Assembly (NCBI GenBank): GCA_028751875.1
Contig: CM054158.1
Coordinates: 5,785,050-5,849,049, forward strand
Direction of reading: 5' to 3'
Origin: Rapana venosa
Lineage: Eukaryota > Mollusca > Gastropoda > Neogastropoda > Muricidae
DNA length: 64,000 nucleotides
A program made the position numbers and the translations under genes. The notes below the pieces were generated by a model. It was not told where the DNA came from, ran no database searches, and saw only the letters and a program-made list of their open reading frames with translations. Below are positions 44,680-56,279 of this stretch, piece after piece; within the stretch, counting starts at the first letter, position 1; the number at the start of each line of letters is the position of its first letter.

Positions 44680-47340
44680 GTAAGAAATGGGTCGATAAAT
44701 TGATCTGGGATACCACTAAGAATGATAATTTTATAACAACTCTTTATTCAGATGAAATTCGGGATATGTGTCTGCATGTTTTTTTCATTACTAGACCATG
44801 ATATCAATGAGGCCCTGGAAAAATTCACAAATATGTTATTACAAGCGAGTGAATGTGTGAGAAGGCGTGTCTGTATTGGAAATGCTCAGCGAGAAGCTCT
44901 CTGGTTTGATGCAGAATGTAAAGATGCTAAGCACAAAGCACGACAATGCCTGTCAAAGTTTCGTCAATCCAATGGAAATGATAATCGATTATTGTATGTT
45001 AAAGCACGAAAAGCTAAGCACCTTGTTTCTCTCGGTAAAAATAGCAAGCAATTTTGGAAATAATTGAAACAGGTTTCTGGCAGAAAAAACTCAAGAATTT
45101 GTGACAACATAACTGAGGATGAGTGGTTCAATCACCTTCAGCGACTGTTTAATGAAAATGAAATAAACACTAGTGAGAGACTTCTTAGTGACCCAATGCG
45201 AACTGTAACTCTGGACTCAAGTGGTCAGCTTAATCAGCCTATTTCTGAGAAAGAAGTTGCTGATACCATACCACTGTTAAACACAGGCAAGGCGTTTGGT
45301 GTGGATAACATATTGGCAGAAATGTTGAATCAGCGGACAATCTTGCTATACAGTTTTTAACCAAGTTGTTTAACATTTTGTTTTATCACAGTATTTACGC
45401 ATATCAATGGGCAAAAGCAATTATTGTACCCATTTTAAAAAATGGAGATTACAGTTTAACTGATAACTACAGAGGGGCATCCCTACTAAGCTTGATTAGT
45501 AGGTGCTATCAGGTCAGTACTGAATAAAAGACTTGTGAAGTGGACTGAAGAGTATGGTAAGCTAACAGAGGCACAGGCTAGATTCAGACGTAGTTATTCC
45601 ACAGCTGATCACATTTTTACACTTAAGGCAGTTGTGGAGAAATGTTTATCTAGAAAAAGAGAAAGCTTTACGCATGCTTTGTGGATCTGAGGAAAGCTTT
45701 TGACACTGTTCAGCGACAGCCTTTGTTTGATATTATGATTAAGAATGGAATTCAGGGGAAATATTTAAATGTTGTTATGGCTATGTACGAATCTGTGGTG
45801 TCTTGCGTGCGAATCCAAGACAGAGTTAATGGATATTTTTGAATGTCCGGATAGGTCTGAGACAGGGATGTATAATGAGTCATACACTGTTTTCTTTATA
45901 TATAAATGAAATTGCTTCAGCAGTATATAATAATGGTCTTCATGGTATTCAGTTTTGCCAGATCTTCTGGAATCATATATCCTTTTGTTTGCCGATGATA
46001 CAGTATTACTGTCCAATACTGTAGCTGGTTTACAAAATCGAATCAGCAATTTACACAGTGCATGTCAAAATATCTTTTTGAATGTTAACACTGAAAAAAC
46101 TAAAGCTATGATTTTTCGCAAAGGCGGATTTTTAGGGAAAAATGAAAAATGGAAACTTGGGGGCAGTGTACTACAAGTGGTAAATGAATATAATTATCTA
46201 AGATTTGTGTTTACAACAAAAATGAGTGTGAACAGAGGTGGTAATGCTCTTGCAGTGAAAGGAAGACGCGCATGTATTGAAGGTGTGAAACATATATCAA
46301 AGTTAAACGACATTTCTAAGGATTATTTGTTTCGAATTTTTGATGCACAGGTACTGCCACTTCTTTTGTATGGTTCTAAGATGTGGGGACTCTATAGACT
46401 GAAAAACATTGAAAAGATACACACCTTTGCCTGTAAACGTTTTCTAAATATATCACTCAAAGTACCAAACAAATTTGTTTATGGAGAAGTAGAACGCTAT
46501 CCATTATACATAAACAGTGCAGTCAGGTGTATTCGTTACTGGATTAGACGAAAATGGACGTGAACAGACTACCCAAGCAAGCATATCTGGATGAGCATGG
46601 TAAAACATGTTGGGTAAGGCTACTTAAGAATACTCTGTTTAATCATGGTTTGGATATGCATGGCTGCATCAAGGAGTTGGTTGCCAACGAACTTGTATAT
46701 CGTTATTTAAACAGAGAATGAGAGAGAGTGGAATGGGTCTGTCATGGTCAAAGACATATATCAAACATATAGACTTTTTAAAGGTAACTTAGCATGTGAA
46801 AGATATTTTGACTACTTAGATATAGATATAAAATGTTTCAGAGACTGTTTAATAAAACTTCGTCTTGGCTCACTACCAATTAATGGATCATCTTTTAAAA
46901 GATTTTTTAAAGAAAAATATTGACCACATGTGTAAGTTGTGTAATGTATTGGAAGATTAGGATCATTTTCTTAAGAACTGCATTCTTTATATTGATTTAA
47001 GACATAAGTATTTTGACTCTAGTAACCAACCGTACGTGAGTTTGCTAAAACATGGTTCAGTTTCTTCCATTCCAAATCTCAGCTTTTATCTTTTCAATGC
47101 TTTGATAGTATGGCAGGAATATGTTGAAAATTTGGAGAGTGGGTATTGAAAAACTGTTAAATGCACAGCTGCTTAAAGTAGATAATTTGGTCTCATTTTT
47201 GAATAGTCCCATGTTACATTACTTATTTTTTGGCAGTTGCCATATATATCATGTTTTGTTTGGGCTTCGTTTTGATATGCTTGGTTTGACCCCTAGGGGT
47301 TGGTGGCCTGAAGAGTAAACTTTGTTCATTGTTCATTGTT
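44680..47340 (+). mobile_element. Non-LTR retrotransposon, 5' truncated (copy 3)
   Basis: Starts in the end of the endonuclease/linker and runs through RT to a CT-terminated 3' end (TTTGTTCATTGTTCATTGTT). Segments: ALWFDAECKDAKHKARQCLS, ITEDEWFNHLQRLFNE, DNYRGASLLSLISRC, the catalytic FADDTVLLS (about 45,990), MIFRKGGFLGKNEKWKLGGS, LLYGSKMWGLYRLKNIEKIH and a C-terminal CKLCNVLED...HFLKNC. Same protein plan as copies 1 and 2 but clearly diverged from them. Many frame changes. Confidence 0.85.
44752..46563 (+). pseudogene. RT-coding remnant of copy 3
   Basis: Open pieces 44752-45063, 45064-45360 and 45955-46563, with intervening frame changes near 45.06, 45.36, 45.5, 45.7 and 45.95 kb. The RT palm (FADD) and a thumb with AVKGRRACIEG are readable. 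It cannot produce a full protein as written. Confidence 0.83.
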
Positions 47341-47468
47341 CTCTCTCTCTCTCTCTGTCTCTCTCTCTCTGTCTCTCTCTCTTTCTCTCTCCCCGGGCGG
47401 GATTATAAAAAAAGTATGCGTATGCTTATTCTGTTACCCTTGAAAAAAATTGAAAAAAAAAGATTTAT

Positions 47469-47561
<93 letters not shown>
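47341..47561. repeat. (CT)n blocks around a short SINE-A-like tail
   Basis: CT 47341-47392, then GGGCGGGATTATAAAAAAAG and a diverged ATGCTTATTCTGTTACCCTT tail, then CT 47469-47561. Confidence 0.85.
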
Positions 47562-47566
<5 letters not shown>

Positions 47567-48267
47567 TCACCACAACGACAATCGAACAAGTACACCCCCA
47601 CCTCCCCGACAACAACAACCCGACCCAAAACAACATCCAGGAACACATCGACCTTAAACCTCTACCGAAAGATCCCGAAAACGCGTGAGAAATCTTTCCC
47701 TGTTTATAAACAAGACAATCAAAACCTGCACAAACTGCACGGTCACGACAGTTTTGTTTTGGGTGAAACAGGATGTGACCAATGTCCTTCTGTACTGAGG
47801 TTAGCCTAGTCCTGTCATCATAGGCACACTCATAACGAATTGTTTGAGCCGGCAACTCATGATAACGCATTCTCGCAGATTTTTTATTAAACGGACACTG
47901 CAGAGCAAGGGGATTGGTGGGGGGGGGGGGGGGTAAGGCGAGAAGTGGGGGGGGGGGGGGGGATGACGTGGCAAAACCCGGATTTCTTTAAAGTACAGTG
48001 CAGTGGTTTGGGATTTTAGTTCCCCCCATATGTATTTTAAGGCATATGGAGTTAATATGTTGTTGTTGTGTCGTTAAGGCTGGATGATGATGATGATGAT
48101 GATGATGACGACGATGATGATGAGAGATGAGTGGGGGGGGGAGGAGAGGAGAGAGAGGGAGAGAGAGAGAGAGAGAGAGAGAGGAAGAGAGAGAGAGAGA
48201 GAGAGAGAGAGGAAGAGAGAGAGAGAGAGAGAGAGAAGTGTGTGTGTGTGTGTGTGTGTGATTTATT
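47562..48267. repeat. Unique spacer, two poly-G tracts, then GAT, GA and GT repeats
   Basis: 47562-47880 shows no recognised feature. Poly-G at about 47919-47932 and 47947-47962 is followed by (GAT)n at 48083-48122, (GA)n at 48140-48237 and (GT)n to 48260. Confidence 0.85.
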
Positions 48268-48395
48268 TTTTTAGATTCTTTTATTTCGAGGACAATGGAA
48301 TAAGCACTCGTGTACTTTCTTGCATCCAGTCCCAGTGAGTATCGGGTTTTGTAAATATCACCGTTCCCACCGGCTTAAATAGTCTACTCTTTCGT
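48268..48395 (-). mobile_element. SINE-A 3' part
   Basis: On + it reads TTTATTTCGAGGACAATGGA, ATAAGCACTCGTG, CATCCAGTCCCAGTG and CCGTTCCCACCGGCTTAAAT, the reverse complement of the SINE-A end. Confidence 0.8.
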
Positions 48396-48461
48396 AAGGT
48401 GCGCGTGTGCGTGTGCGTGTGTGTGTGTGTGTGTGCGCGCGCGTGCGTTTATTTATTATTT
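48396..48461. repeat. (GT)n/(GC)n tract
   Basis: An alternating GT and GC run followed by an ATTTATTT stretch; it separates two SINE-A copies. Confidence 0.8.
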
Positions 48462-48560
48462 ATTTATTTTATTCTTTTATTTCAAGGATAATGGAATAAG
48501 CACTCATGTGCTTTTTTCATCCAGACCCGGTGTGTATGCAGTTTTGTTTTGTTTTGTTTT
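48462..48560 (-). mobile_element. SINE-A 3' part
   Basis: On +: TCTTTTATTTCAAGGATAATG, then GCACTCATGTGC, CATCCAGACCCGGTGTGTAT and GCAGTTTTG, ending in a TTTTG pentamer run. Confidence 0.8.
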
Positions 48561-48561
48561 G

Positions 48562-48624
<63 letters not shown>

Positions 48625-48650
48625 CGTGTGCGCGCGTGTGTGTGTGTGTT
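48561..48650. repeat. (GT)n microsatellite
   Basis: About 85 bp of GT with GC interruptions. Confidence 0.95.
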
Positions 48651-48724
48651 TCTTCTTCTTCTTCATTTTAAAACGTCTCTTCACCTGTAGTGACATTGCA
48701 CAAAACAGTTCTCTCCCCTGGGGA

Positions 48725-48853
48725 AGTGGGATGCGCTGGGCCTGACTTGTCAGGCGCTTAACGGCAGCGCAACGCATTTTTGCTCATATGACAGACAACA
48801 ATAGTTGCCGTCTGAACGTTCGAAGAAGAAGAAGAAAGAAAGAAAGAAAGAAG

Positions 48854-48903
<50 letters not shown>
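48725..48903 (+). repeat. Dispersed repeat 'R', 3' part, then GA repeats
   Basis: GGGATGCGCTGGGCCTGACT, TGTCAGGCGCTTAACGGCAG, GCTCATATGACAGAC and a GAAGAAGAAG end match repeat R at 1-345 and 53392-53460. A (GA)n run to 48903 follows. Confidence 0.8.
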
Positions 48904-48911
<8 letters not shown>

Positions 48912-49140
48912 TTGACTAACTTTTTGGTACCTGAAAAGAATAAGTAGGGGGAGGGTAATTGAACAGTGACACCGGCATTTTTGTAGACTAATCCTTAGTT
49001 AAAGGCTTGTTTCAGTATTTAAACCATCCGGGTTTTAGAGTTTGCAAGTTGATAGGCCGTGTGCAGTTTTCAGGTTGCTACATACTGAAAGAAGAACGTG
49101 GCTGTTTTTCCTTCGTGTGGATCCGTATAAACAGAATTGT

Positions 49141-49355
49141 AAGTAACCCGATTATTCAATATATTATTATTATTGTTGTTGTTGTTTATTTTATTTCGAG
49201 GATAATGGAATAAGCTCTCATATAAGTAACCCGATTATTCAATTTACTATTATTATTGTTGTTGTTGTTTATTTTATTTCGAGGATAATGGAATAAGCAC
49301 TCATATGCTTTTTTCCCATCCATTCCCCGTGTTTGTGCAATTTCGTAAACCTTGT
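49141..49355 (-). mobile_element. SINE-A 3' end, tandemly duplicated (83-bp period)
   Basis: AAGTAACCCGATTATTCAAT starts at 49141 and again at 49224, each time followed by (ATT)n(GTT)n and TTTATTTCGAGGATAATGGA. Only the second copy continues into the SINE body (CCATCCATTCCCCGTG). The duplication therefore includes flank and tail. Confidence 0.85.
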
Positions 49356-49911
49356 CATTTTAAAACGTCTCTTCACATGCATATTGGAGAAGGAGGAGGG
49401 TGATAGTACTAATTACTGTCGTTGAAATCAAAGTTCGTGAACAGAAATTGCATATTCATAACGATAATGAACTGAACTGCATAAAGTAAGAGAATGGGCT
49501 CATACAAGATTTACAGTCAGGATAATAGACTGCCCATCAATATTTAGTCATATGATAGTCTTAAGTAACCTGTATTCTTGTTAATACAAAAATTACCATC
49601 TGCCTAGCTGTTTTTTGTACTGATCAGATTTTGTAAACCTTTTTCTTTTAAGAAAGCCCATAAAGACGGAATTAAACCGAGCCAGTCATATCATTAGCAC
49701 CGGAATTGCTTCTTCTCCTTATTTTCATCATCATCATCATCATCATCATAATGATCGTCGTCGTCGTCATCATCATCAACGATTTTGTTAATATCACAGC
49801 CACATCAGCCACAAGGGCTATAGTCACGCTTTCTCCTCGAAAATTAACACGTATGAAATCAGATTCATATCTGTGCCCTCCAGACTTTAGCATAAATAGT
49901 TGTATCTTCAC
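49356..49911. other. Spacer with (ATC)n
   Basis: No coding or RNA signal. A (CAT)n/(CGT)n run is at 49722-49775. Confidence 0.5.
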
Positions 49912-50260
49912 CAGCCACACTGACGCAGTGGTTAGCTCCTTGGGTTACCGACTGGAAGGTCGCGGGTTCGAATCCCATAAGAGTGATAAGGATTTTTCAG
50001 ACTCAGGCCAGCTCCTACCCAGAGTGGGCTCAGTGGGAAGAGTGGGACCACACAGTCGAGCTTCATCTACTTTACGGATGTTGCTCAAAATTAATTACCT
50101 GACGGACAGTACAGGTGTTTGTATCTCTCGGGCCCCGTCGACGGCAGGACATTTTATGATAGGAAGAGTAGAGCACAACCCTGTCGAGCAACCTCAAAGC
50201 ACAAGCACTTCCATAGTAGCATCATTACATCATCCTCATCACCATTGATCATTATGCAAT
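49912..50260 (+). mobile_element. SINE-D with tRNA-like head
   Basis: A box in GACGCAGTGGTTAGCTCCTT and B box in CGCGGGTTCGAATCCCATAA, spaced as in a tRNA. It is followed by an unrelated body (AAGGATTTTTCAGACTCAGG, TACCTGACGGACAGTACAGG, TCGGGCCCCGTCGACGGCAG) and a CATCATCACC-rich tail. A single copy in this window; element status is inferred from the head. Confidence 0.65.
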
Positions 50261-51604
50261 AAAAGAAAATTGTCTCTGATTTGGTGGCCCTGGTTGCTTT
50301 GGTTTCATTTGACCTCAGTTTCGGTTTCTCCATTCACTTCTGTGGAGAGTTTGTGTCAAAGCATTAAGGAGGTGGAGGTTCACAGGAGAAGAGCGTTGGA
50401 GGGACGTTGTTATGGTCGCCATCCTGGGTGGGCGTCTCACACTGTCTGGCTCCGCGATTGAGCTGGGCATGGGGCTTAGTAGGTGGTGTCCTGTGATTGC
50501 TAGCACAGAACAGACACCATTGAACTCTACCAAAATGACCCAGCAGCAGTGCAGGGCCCCTCTAGCTGGTGGCCCCACAGCGGTCTGACATTGATGGGCT
50601 GCCTGTGTATTTCCGATCCTGAGGATGTCACAAACTGAGGGCAGGATCATCATCAGAGAAGATGAGGCACAAAAAAGGGTGGTGGTGGTGGTGGTGGGGA
50701 GGGCTATCTTCAAACAGTGTGGCAAGGTGTTGTTTTAGATATACTCTTTAGCTTTCAATGTCAAACGTTTTGTTTTATTTTTAAGTGTCGATACTCAAAT
50801 CAAATATGGAATTTTTGGATAAAACAAAACTCCAAAAGAGGTTTAAATGTCGTCGAAGATCATCTCGTCATATTATGACCTAAAGACCAGTCGTGATACG
50901 TCATTGCCGAAGTCTTTGAGGTGAGGTTACTCGCAGATTTAACAACTAGGCCAGTGCACATGGTCCTAGATCTAGTCTGTACACGATGTTTTGTCAGGAT
51001 AAGAGATCCACGTAAGCTCGTTCATTATTTCTTTCGTACATGATTTCAGCCAACAGAAAAGTGAGTATTCCATATTTGTAATGGTGCCCGTGAACTTAAA
51101 CCAACAAACGACAACAAAACAACTGAAAAACAACTTTCTAAAATCTTATACCCCCTGGTAGCGGATCGTAATTACATCCTAGGATAACTTGTGTGAAAAA
51201 GAAACTTTATATCCGGCAATCGTGGCGGCCGTGGGAGCATCCGGGTAGACCTATGCCACGATCGACAACCCCCTAAATCCGGCAGTACCGAGAACGATCA
51301 AGGATACTCGTGTGTGTGTGTGTGTGTGTGTTGTCCGGGGCCTAGCTTATAGGTTGATGAATTCCCGACAACTGCTGCTGCTGAATTGAGGAGCGTGCTG
51401 TTTTAGTCGCCTTCTTTAGCTTGTCAGAGTTCTACTTCATTTATTGTCAAGACATTGAATGAATGAAAGAATAAAATAATGAATGAATTTTTTCTCTAAC
51501 GTCTGCTCACTACTGTGAATTGAGAGTTTGCTTTTCAAACAGTTGATCTATAAAAAAAAAAGTTAATTTATGAATCAGTCTTGATTAGTGACAACCTCTT
51601 CATT
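50261..51604. other. Spacer, nothing certain
   Basis: A - frame at 50725-50315 is open for 136 codons but shows no domain and has Thr and Pro runs from the (GGT)n near 50680. A GT run lies at 51310-51331. No exon was identified. Confidence 0.4.
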
Positions 51605-51715
51605 ATTATTTTTTTAATTTCGAGGATAATGGAATAAACACTCACGTGCTTTTTAAAATTTTTATTCATTTTAATTACTTTTACATTTAGTCCCTGTGTG
51701 TATGCAGTTTTGTCC
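51605..51715 (-). mobile_element. SINE-A 3' part
   Basis: On +: TTAATTTCGAGGATAATGGA, ACACTCACGTGCTTTTT, TCCCTGTGTGTATGCAGTTT. A short AT-rich piece interrupts it. Confidence 0.78.
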
Positions 51716-51999
51716 ATTCAGTGGTGCCACAAGGGTCTACGTGACTACGGGGTAGGTGAAGGTGAGGATGACTGATTAGTTTGCACAGTTCCACGAGATA
51801 AAATGGCTGACGGACACAGTCGGAAATGAATTGTTGATAACCATGTGAAAAGAGGATTGAGCTTCTTCAGTTGTGTGTGGGCCATCTTCGGCCATTGATA
51901 TAGGCCAATGATTTGGTCAAGAAGCCTTTTTGTAGAACTATAAAGCGTGGTACTAGTAGGCCTTCACTGCTACAGCAGTATCAATAAGACATTAAACGA

Positions 52000-52004
52000 A
52001 AACA

Positions 52005-52080
<76 letters not shown>
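52000..52080. repeat. (CA)n microsatellite
   Basis: About 75 bp of CA followed by a CTT/CCT-rich stretch and a poly-G near 52286. Confidence 0.96.
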
Positions 52081-52485
52081 CTTCTTTTTTCTTCCATTCT
52101 CCCATCTTCTCCTCTTCTTGCCTCTCCTCCTCCTCCTCCTTTTTATGCTTCTCCTTCTTCTTCCATCCTGTCCATCCTCTCCTTACGTCTCTTCCTCAGC
52201 CATCCCCCTTTTTCTGTTCCAAGCTTTTCCCTCCCCCTCCTCCTTTATTACTGTTTCTGGTTTTGTTTGTGGTTTGTTTTTTTTTGGGGGGGGGGGGGAT
52301 GATGGTGGTGGTGGTCTTGTGTCTGCCTGGTGTTTTTTTTGTACTCACTCTTCAATAACAAAATATACTTTCCAGTTTTCTTCTTCCAAAGTGCCTATCC
52401 ACTCCCTCCCTCCAGCCCCAAGCAAAGACGACAGAAGTGCACGACCAGTCCGAAAGAGCCAGCCAGTGGGGTGACCAGGTGGACA

Positions 52486-52520
52486 GGAAGGAAGGAAGGA
52501 AGGAAAGAAGGAAGGAAGGA
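52486..52520. repeat. (GGAA)n tract in the 5' leader of the aldo-keto reductase
   Basis: GGAAGGAAGGAAGGAAAGAA and more, ending about 19 bp before the start codon. Confidence 0.85.
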
Positions 52521-52538
52521 GTGAAGTAGAACCAAAGA

Positions 52539-52625
52539 ATGGCCACAGTGTCCAAGACCATTCCTCTGCCTGGCACCGGGGACCAGATGCCAGTTGTGGC
52601 CTATGGAACTTGGACTGTATTCCAG
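52539..52625 (+). CDS. AKR1A1: AKR exon 1
   Basis: 29 codons, [20 protein letters not shown] then AYGTWTVFQ, donor GTATAC. GTW is the conserved first-strand motif of AKRs. Confidence 0.92.
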
Positions 52626-55600
52626 GTATACAGCCATGTTGTATCTGATCATAGTCCGTTAACTCAGTACCCCCTGTGGGGGATGCCAGGGGCCTGTCGG
52701 TGTAAACAGCGTCCCCGCCTTCTGGAAATTCTGTGTAAGGATTTCTCGCTTTTCTATCCCTCTTTTTCTTTCTGCCTTGTTCGGGATAGCTCAGTGGTCG
52801 GAGCACTCGCTTTCCCCCAGCCAAGTTAAGCAGCGTCGAGCGTGGTTACCAGTTGGATGGGTGACCGTTTGCGTGCCTTGGCTTCAGTACAGTTCCCCCA
52901 GTTCACCCAGCTGTAAATGGGTACGTGCCCTCTTTAGGGTCAGGGAAGGTAAAGCAGCGAGGGAGAGGAATGGGCGCCGCCCTCAATATGCTGGCCCCAG
53001 AGAAGTGAGGTCTCTGACGCATCGCTCCCCTACGACCTTATAGGTTATGGGACTCCTTTACCTTCCTTTACCTTGTTCCCTTTTCTTCCTGTCGCCTCCT
53101 TCTTGTCTGTTTTTTGCCTTCTTGGTCCATTCTCCTGCCTTTTTTCCCCTAGAAAGACTTGAAAGATAACAGTTCTCTGAAGAATCAAAGTTGGGATGCG
53201 CTGGGTATGACTTGCCAGGCTGCAGCCCAAAGGGTTTTCGCTCATATGACAGAAAAAAGTAGATGCTGTCTTGGCGTTTGAAGAAGAATTTAACTCAAAT
53301 GTATGAAGAAAATATGCCCTTGTCTTCTTCTTCGTCGAAAACTGAGACACCAATTGTTATTGTCTGTCATCTCACCCTTTTGAGATATTACAGATTTCGT
53401 ATTCGTACGATGCGCTGCCGTTAAGCGCCTGACAAGTCGGGCCCAGCGCATCCGACCGGCGTGGGAGAGAATCGTTATCTTTTAAGTATTGTGGGAAAAA
53501 AGGCAGGAGAATGGACCATGAAAGTTGAACAAAGGCAAGAAGGAGGTGATAGGAAGAAAAGGAACAAGGCAGAAACAAAAAGAGGGATAGAGAAGAGGGA
53601 ATTCCTCGCACAGATTTTTCCAGAAGGTGGGGATGCTATTTATACTGACAGGCCCCTGGCATCCCCATGGGGGAATATGCCATTGAATTTGTTATAAATT
53701 TTAAAAAAATGTGCCACAGTATACTTAAAGCTAGATAAAATGGTTGCCCATACAATCAATTAACTTTTTCGTTCTGTCAGTCAGAAGAATATTTATAATT
53801 TGTCAAAACAGAGGTTATGTTAAAAAATCGTGATGTGTTCATGATTGACTTATTTACTTGCAGATATCATAACGACATCTATCAAGGTTTTATTTTTATA
53901 TTTGTTTAGTGTTTTGTTACTCTCTCTCCCTTCACAGGAGAAACCAGGGGAGGTAAGGAGCAGTGTGAAGGCAGCTCTAGAGGCGGGGTACCGTCACATC
54001 GACTGTGCCTGGGTGTACGACAATGAAGAGGAGGTGGGGAAGGCCGTGAGGGACAAGATCCAAGAGGGCGCTATCACCAGAAAGGACATCTTCATCACCA
54101 CTAAGGTCAGTCTGACAGCGAGCAGGAAGTGTGTTTAACTATGCACAAGCTGAAGAAAGAGGCAAGGCAAGGCAAGGAGGGTAGGGTAAGGCAAGGCAGG
54201 GCAAGGCAAAGCATGGCAAGGCAGGGTAAGGTAAGGTAAAGCAAGACAAGGCAAGGCAAGGCAGGGTAAGGTAAGGCAAGGCAAGGCAAGGTAAGGTAAA
54301 GCAAGACAAGGCAAGGCAGGGTAAGGCAAGGCAAGGCAAGGCAGGGTAGGGTAAGGCAAAGCGAGGCAAGGCAAGGCAAGGCAAGGTAAGGTAAGGCAAG
54401 GCAGGGTAGGGTAAGGTAAGGTAAGGCAAGGCAAGGCAGGGTAGGGTAAGGTAAGGCAAGGCAAGGCAGGGCAGGACAAGGTAAGGCTAGAGAAGGCAAG
54501 GCACTGTAAGGCAAGGCAAGGCAAGGCAGGGTAAGATGAGGCAAGGCACGGTAAGACAACGTTAATTTCAAAACCCCATCGGGTTCATGAAAGTGTTACA
54601 TATTGCATGTAACGAACTAAAAAAAAAAAAAAAAAAGGCCTGAACCCCCCCCACCCCCACCTTTTTTTTTTTTTTACATATAAAAGATTTTTTAAAGAGC
54701 AAAGATGTAATATTACAGAGTAGCATGGTATGACCAAAGGGAAGTTAGTGTGCTGTGCAATAAAATTGTCGTTCTTGCCCATCATAAGTGAATAAGTAGC
54801 AAGTGATCGGAAACCATTACTGTGTTGTCTCGCTGATTTTGATGCCGCTTACCAGCCGCCAAACCCAGGTATTATCTTGAAGACGCCAGAAGTTACTACC
54901 TTGTTCTTAACGTGTGTATGTCTGATTATCGTGTTTTCTGAATTGTTGTTCATTCATCGGCTAGTGTTCCGAAGTTCACCTATGTTGAGATTTTGCATAT
55001 GCAACCGATTTTGCCTACCTTGAAGGTAGCCGCATTCTGACTTCGGGATCGTGAGTATTTTAACATGATGTTTGTTTCTTGTTCATGGGTAAAGAAAAAT
55101 GGTCCATAAAAAATCTTTTCATACTGTAGCGGTGAAGTTGTATATCAGTAACATTATACGACTGACAGAAAAAGTAGGACTATCTTGAACCTTTTCTCTT
55201 TTCCAATTTGTTTATGATTTTTTTTGGTACAAGGGAGAGAGAGAGTTAAAGCAGTACATTTTTCTAATTTGAAAAGCAGTAGTGTACGATCTTTTTTGGA
55301 TTTTATTCTTCCAAAGTACATGGATAAAGACGCAGTAAGATGAGTAAGGAATAAATATTTGATTAGAAGTAAATATCTTGTTTAAAAAAAAAAGTCGTGA
55401 ATACAGAATCAGCAGAGTTTTTTTCCACCATCCTGCATATCAAAGACTGAATATAGGCATTAGAAGTTGGTTGTATTGAATAAGCTCATTGTGGATATCA
55501 GTTTATCAGCTGTTTATGGGGGAAGGTGCAGGATGGTTAAGACGTTTGCCTGCCAACAAGTGAACCGTGAGGTTCTGGGTTCGATTCCCAGCCTCGCCCT

Positions 55601-56234
55601 TTCTTCCCAGTTTGACAAAGAAATCGAACTGAATGTCAAAGTCCTTCAGATGAGACTATAAACCGAGGCCCCGTGTGCGAACGCATGCAGAACATCTTGC
55701 GCACACGTTAAATCCTGTTCCGCTTTTCGAAAGAGTAGGCCATTGTGTGCCGGCGGGAACAGATGACAAAATTGTACAAAACCGCATACACACGGGGACT
55801 AGATGTAAAAAAGCACATGAGTGCTTATTCCATTATCCTCGATATAAAAGAATAAATAAATAAATAAATATATATGTTGCAGATCTGGGACACTTACCAC
55901 GCTAAAGATCGAGTGAAGCTGAACTTGGAGAAATCTTTGCAGAGACTGCAGATGACCTATGTTGACCTTCTCCTAATACACTGGCCCACTTCTCTCAAGG
56001 TCAGATCATAAGGGCAAGGTTGTGTCTGAGTCGCCATGATGTCTTGTGGGAATCCATTTTTTGGTGTTTTCCCTCTTGTGTAAAACTTTAAGTGTTTATT
56101 CATTTTTTTATTGATTCATTTCTCATTTATTGTCTTTAAAAAAACAACTGTAAACGTTTTTGTGTGAAAGTGCGAACTTAAAAAATAGAAGCGAACACAC
56201 ATGGCACACTTGTCTAAAATCACTGATGTGAATA

Positions 56235-56279
<45 letters not shown>

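Noticed and set aside
50315..50725. 136-codon - strand ORF as a gene
   Set aside because: No recognisable domain, no splice context, and it includes a trinucleotide repeat; insufficient support.
52783..52880. 5S rRNA gene
   Set aside because: Only the internal promoter region matches; the 5' part is tRNA-like and the 3' part of 5S rRNA is missing. It is a SINE head.
54107..54571. Leu/Pro/Ala/Cys-rich - strand ORFs that look like membrane proteins
   Set aside because: Pentamer satellite read in three frames; no start context or conserved motif.
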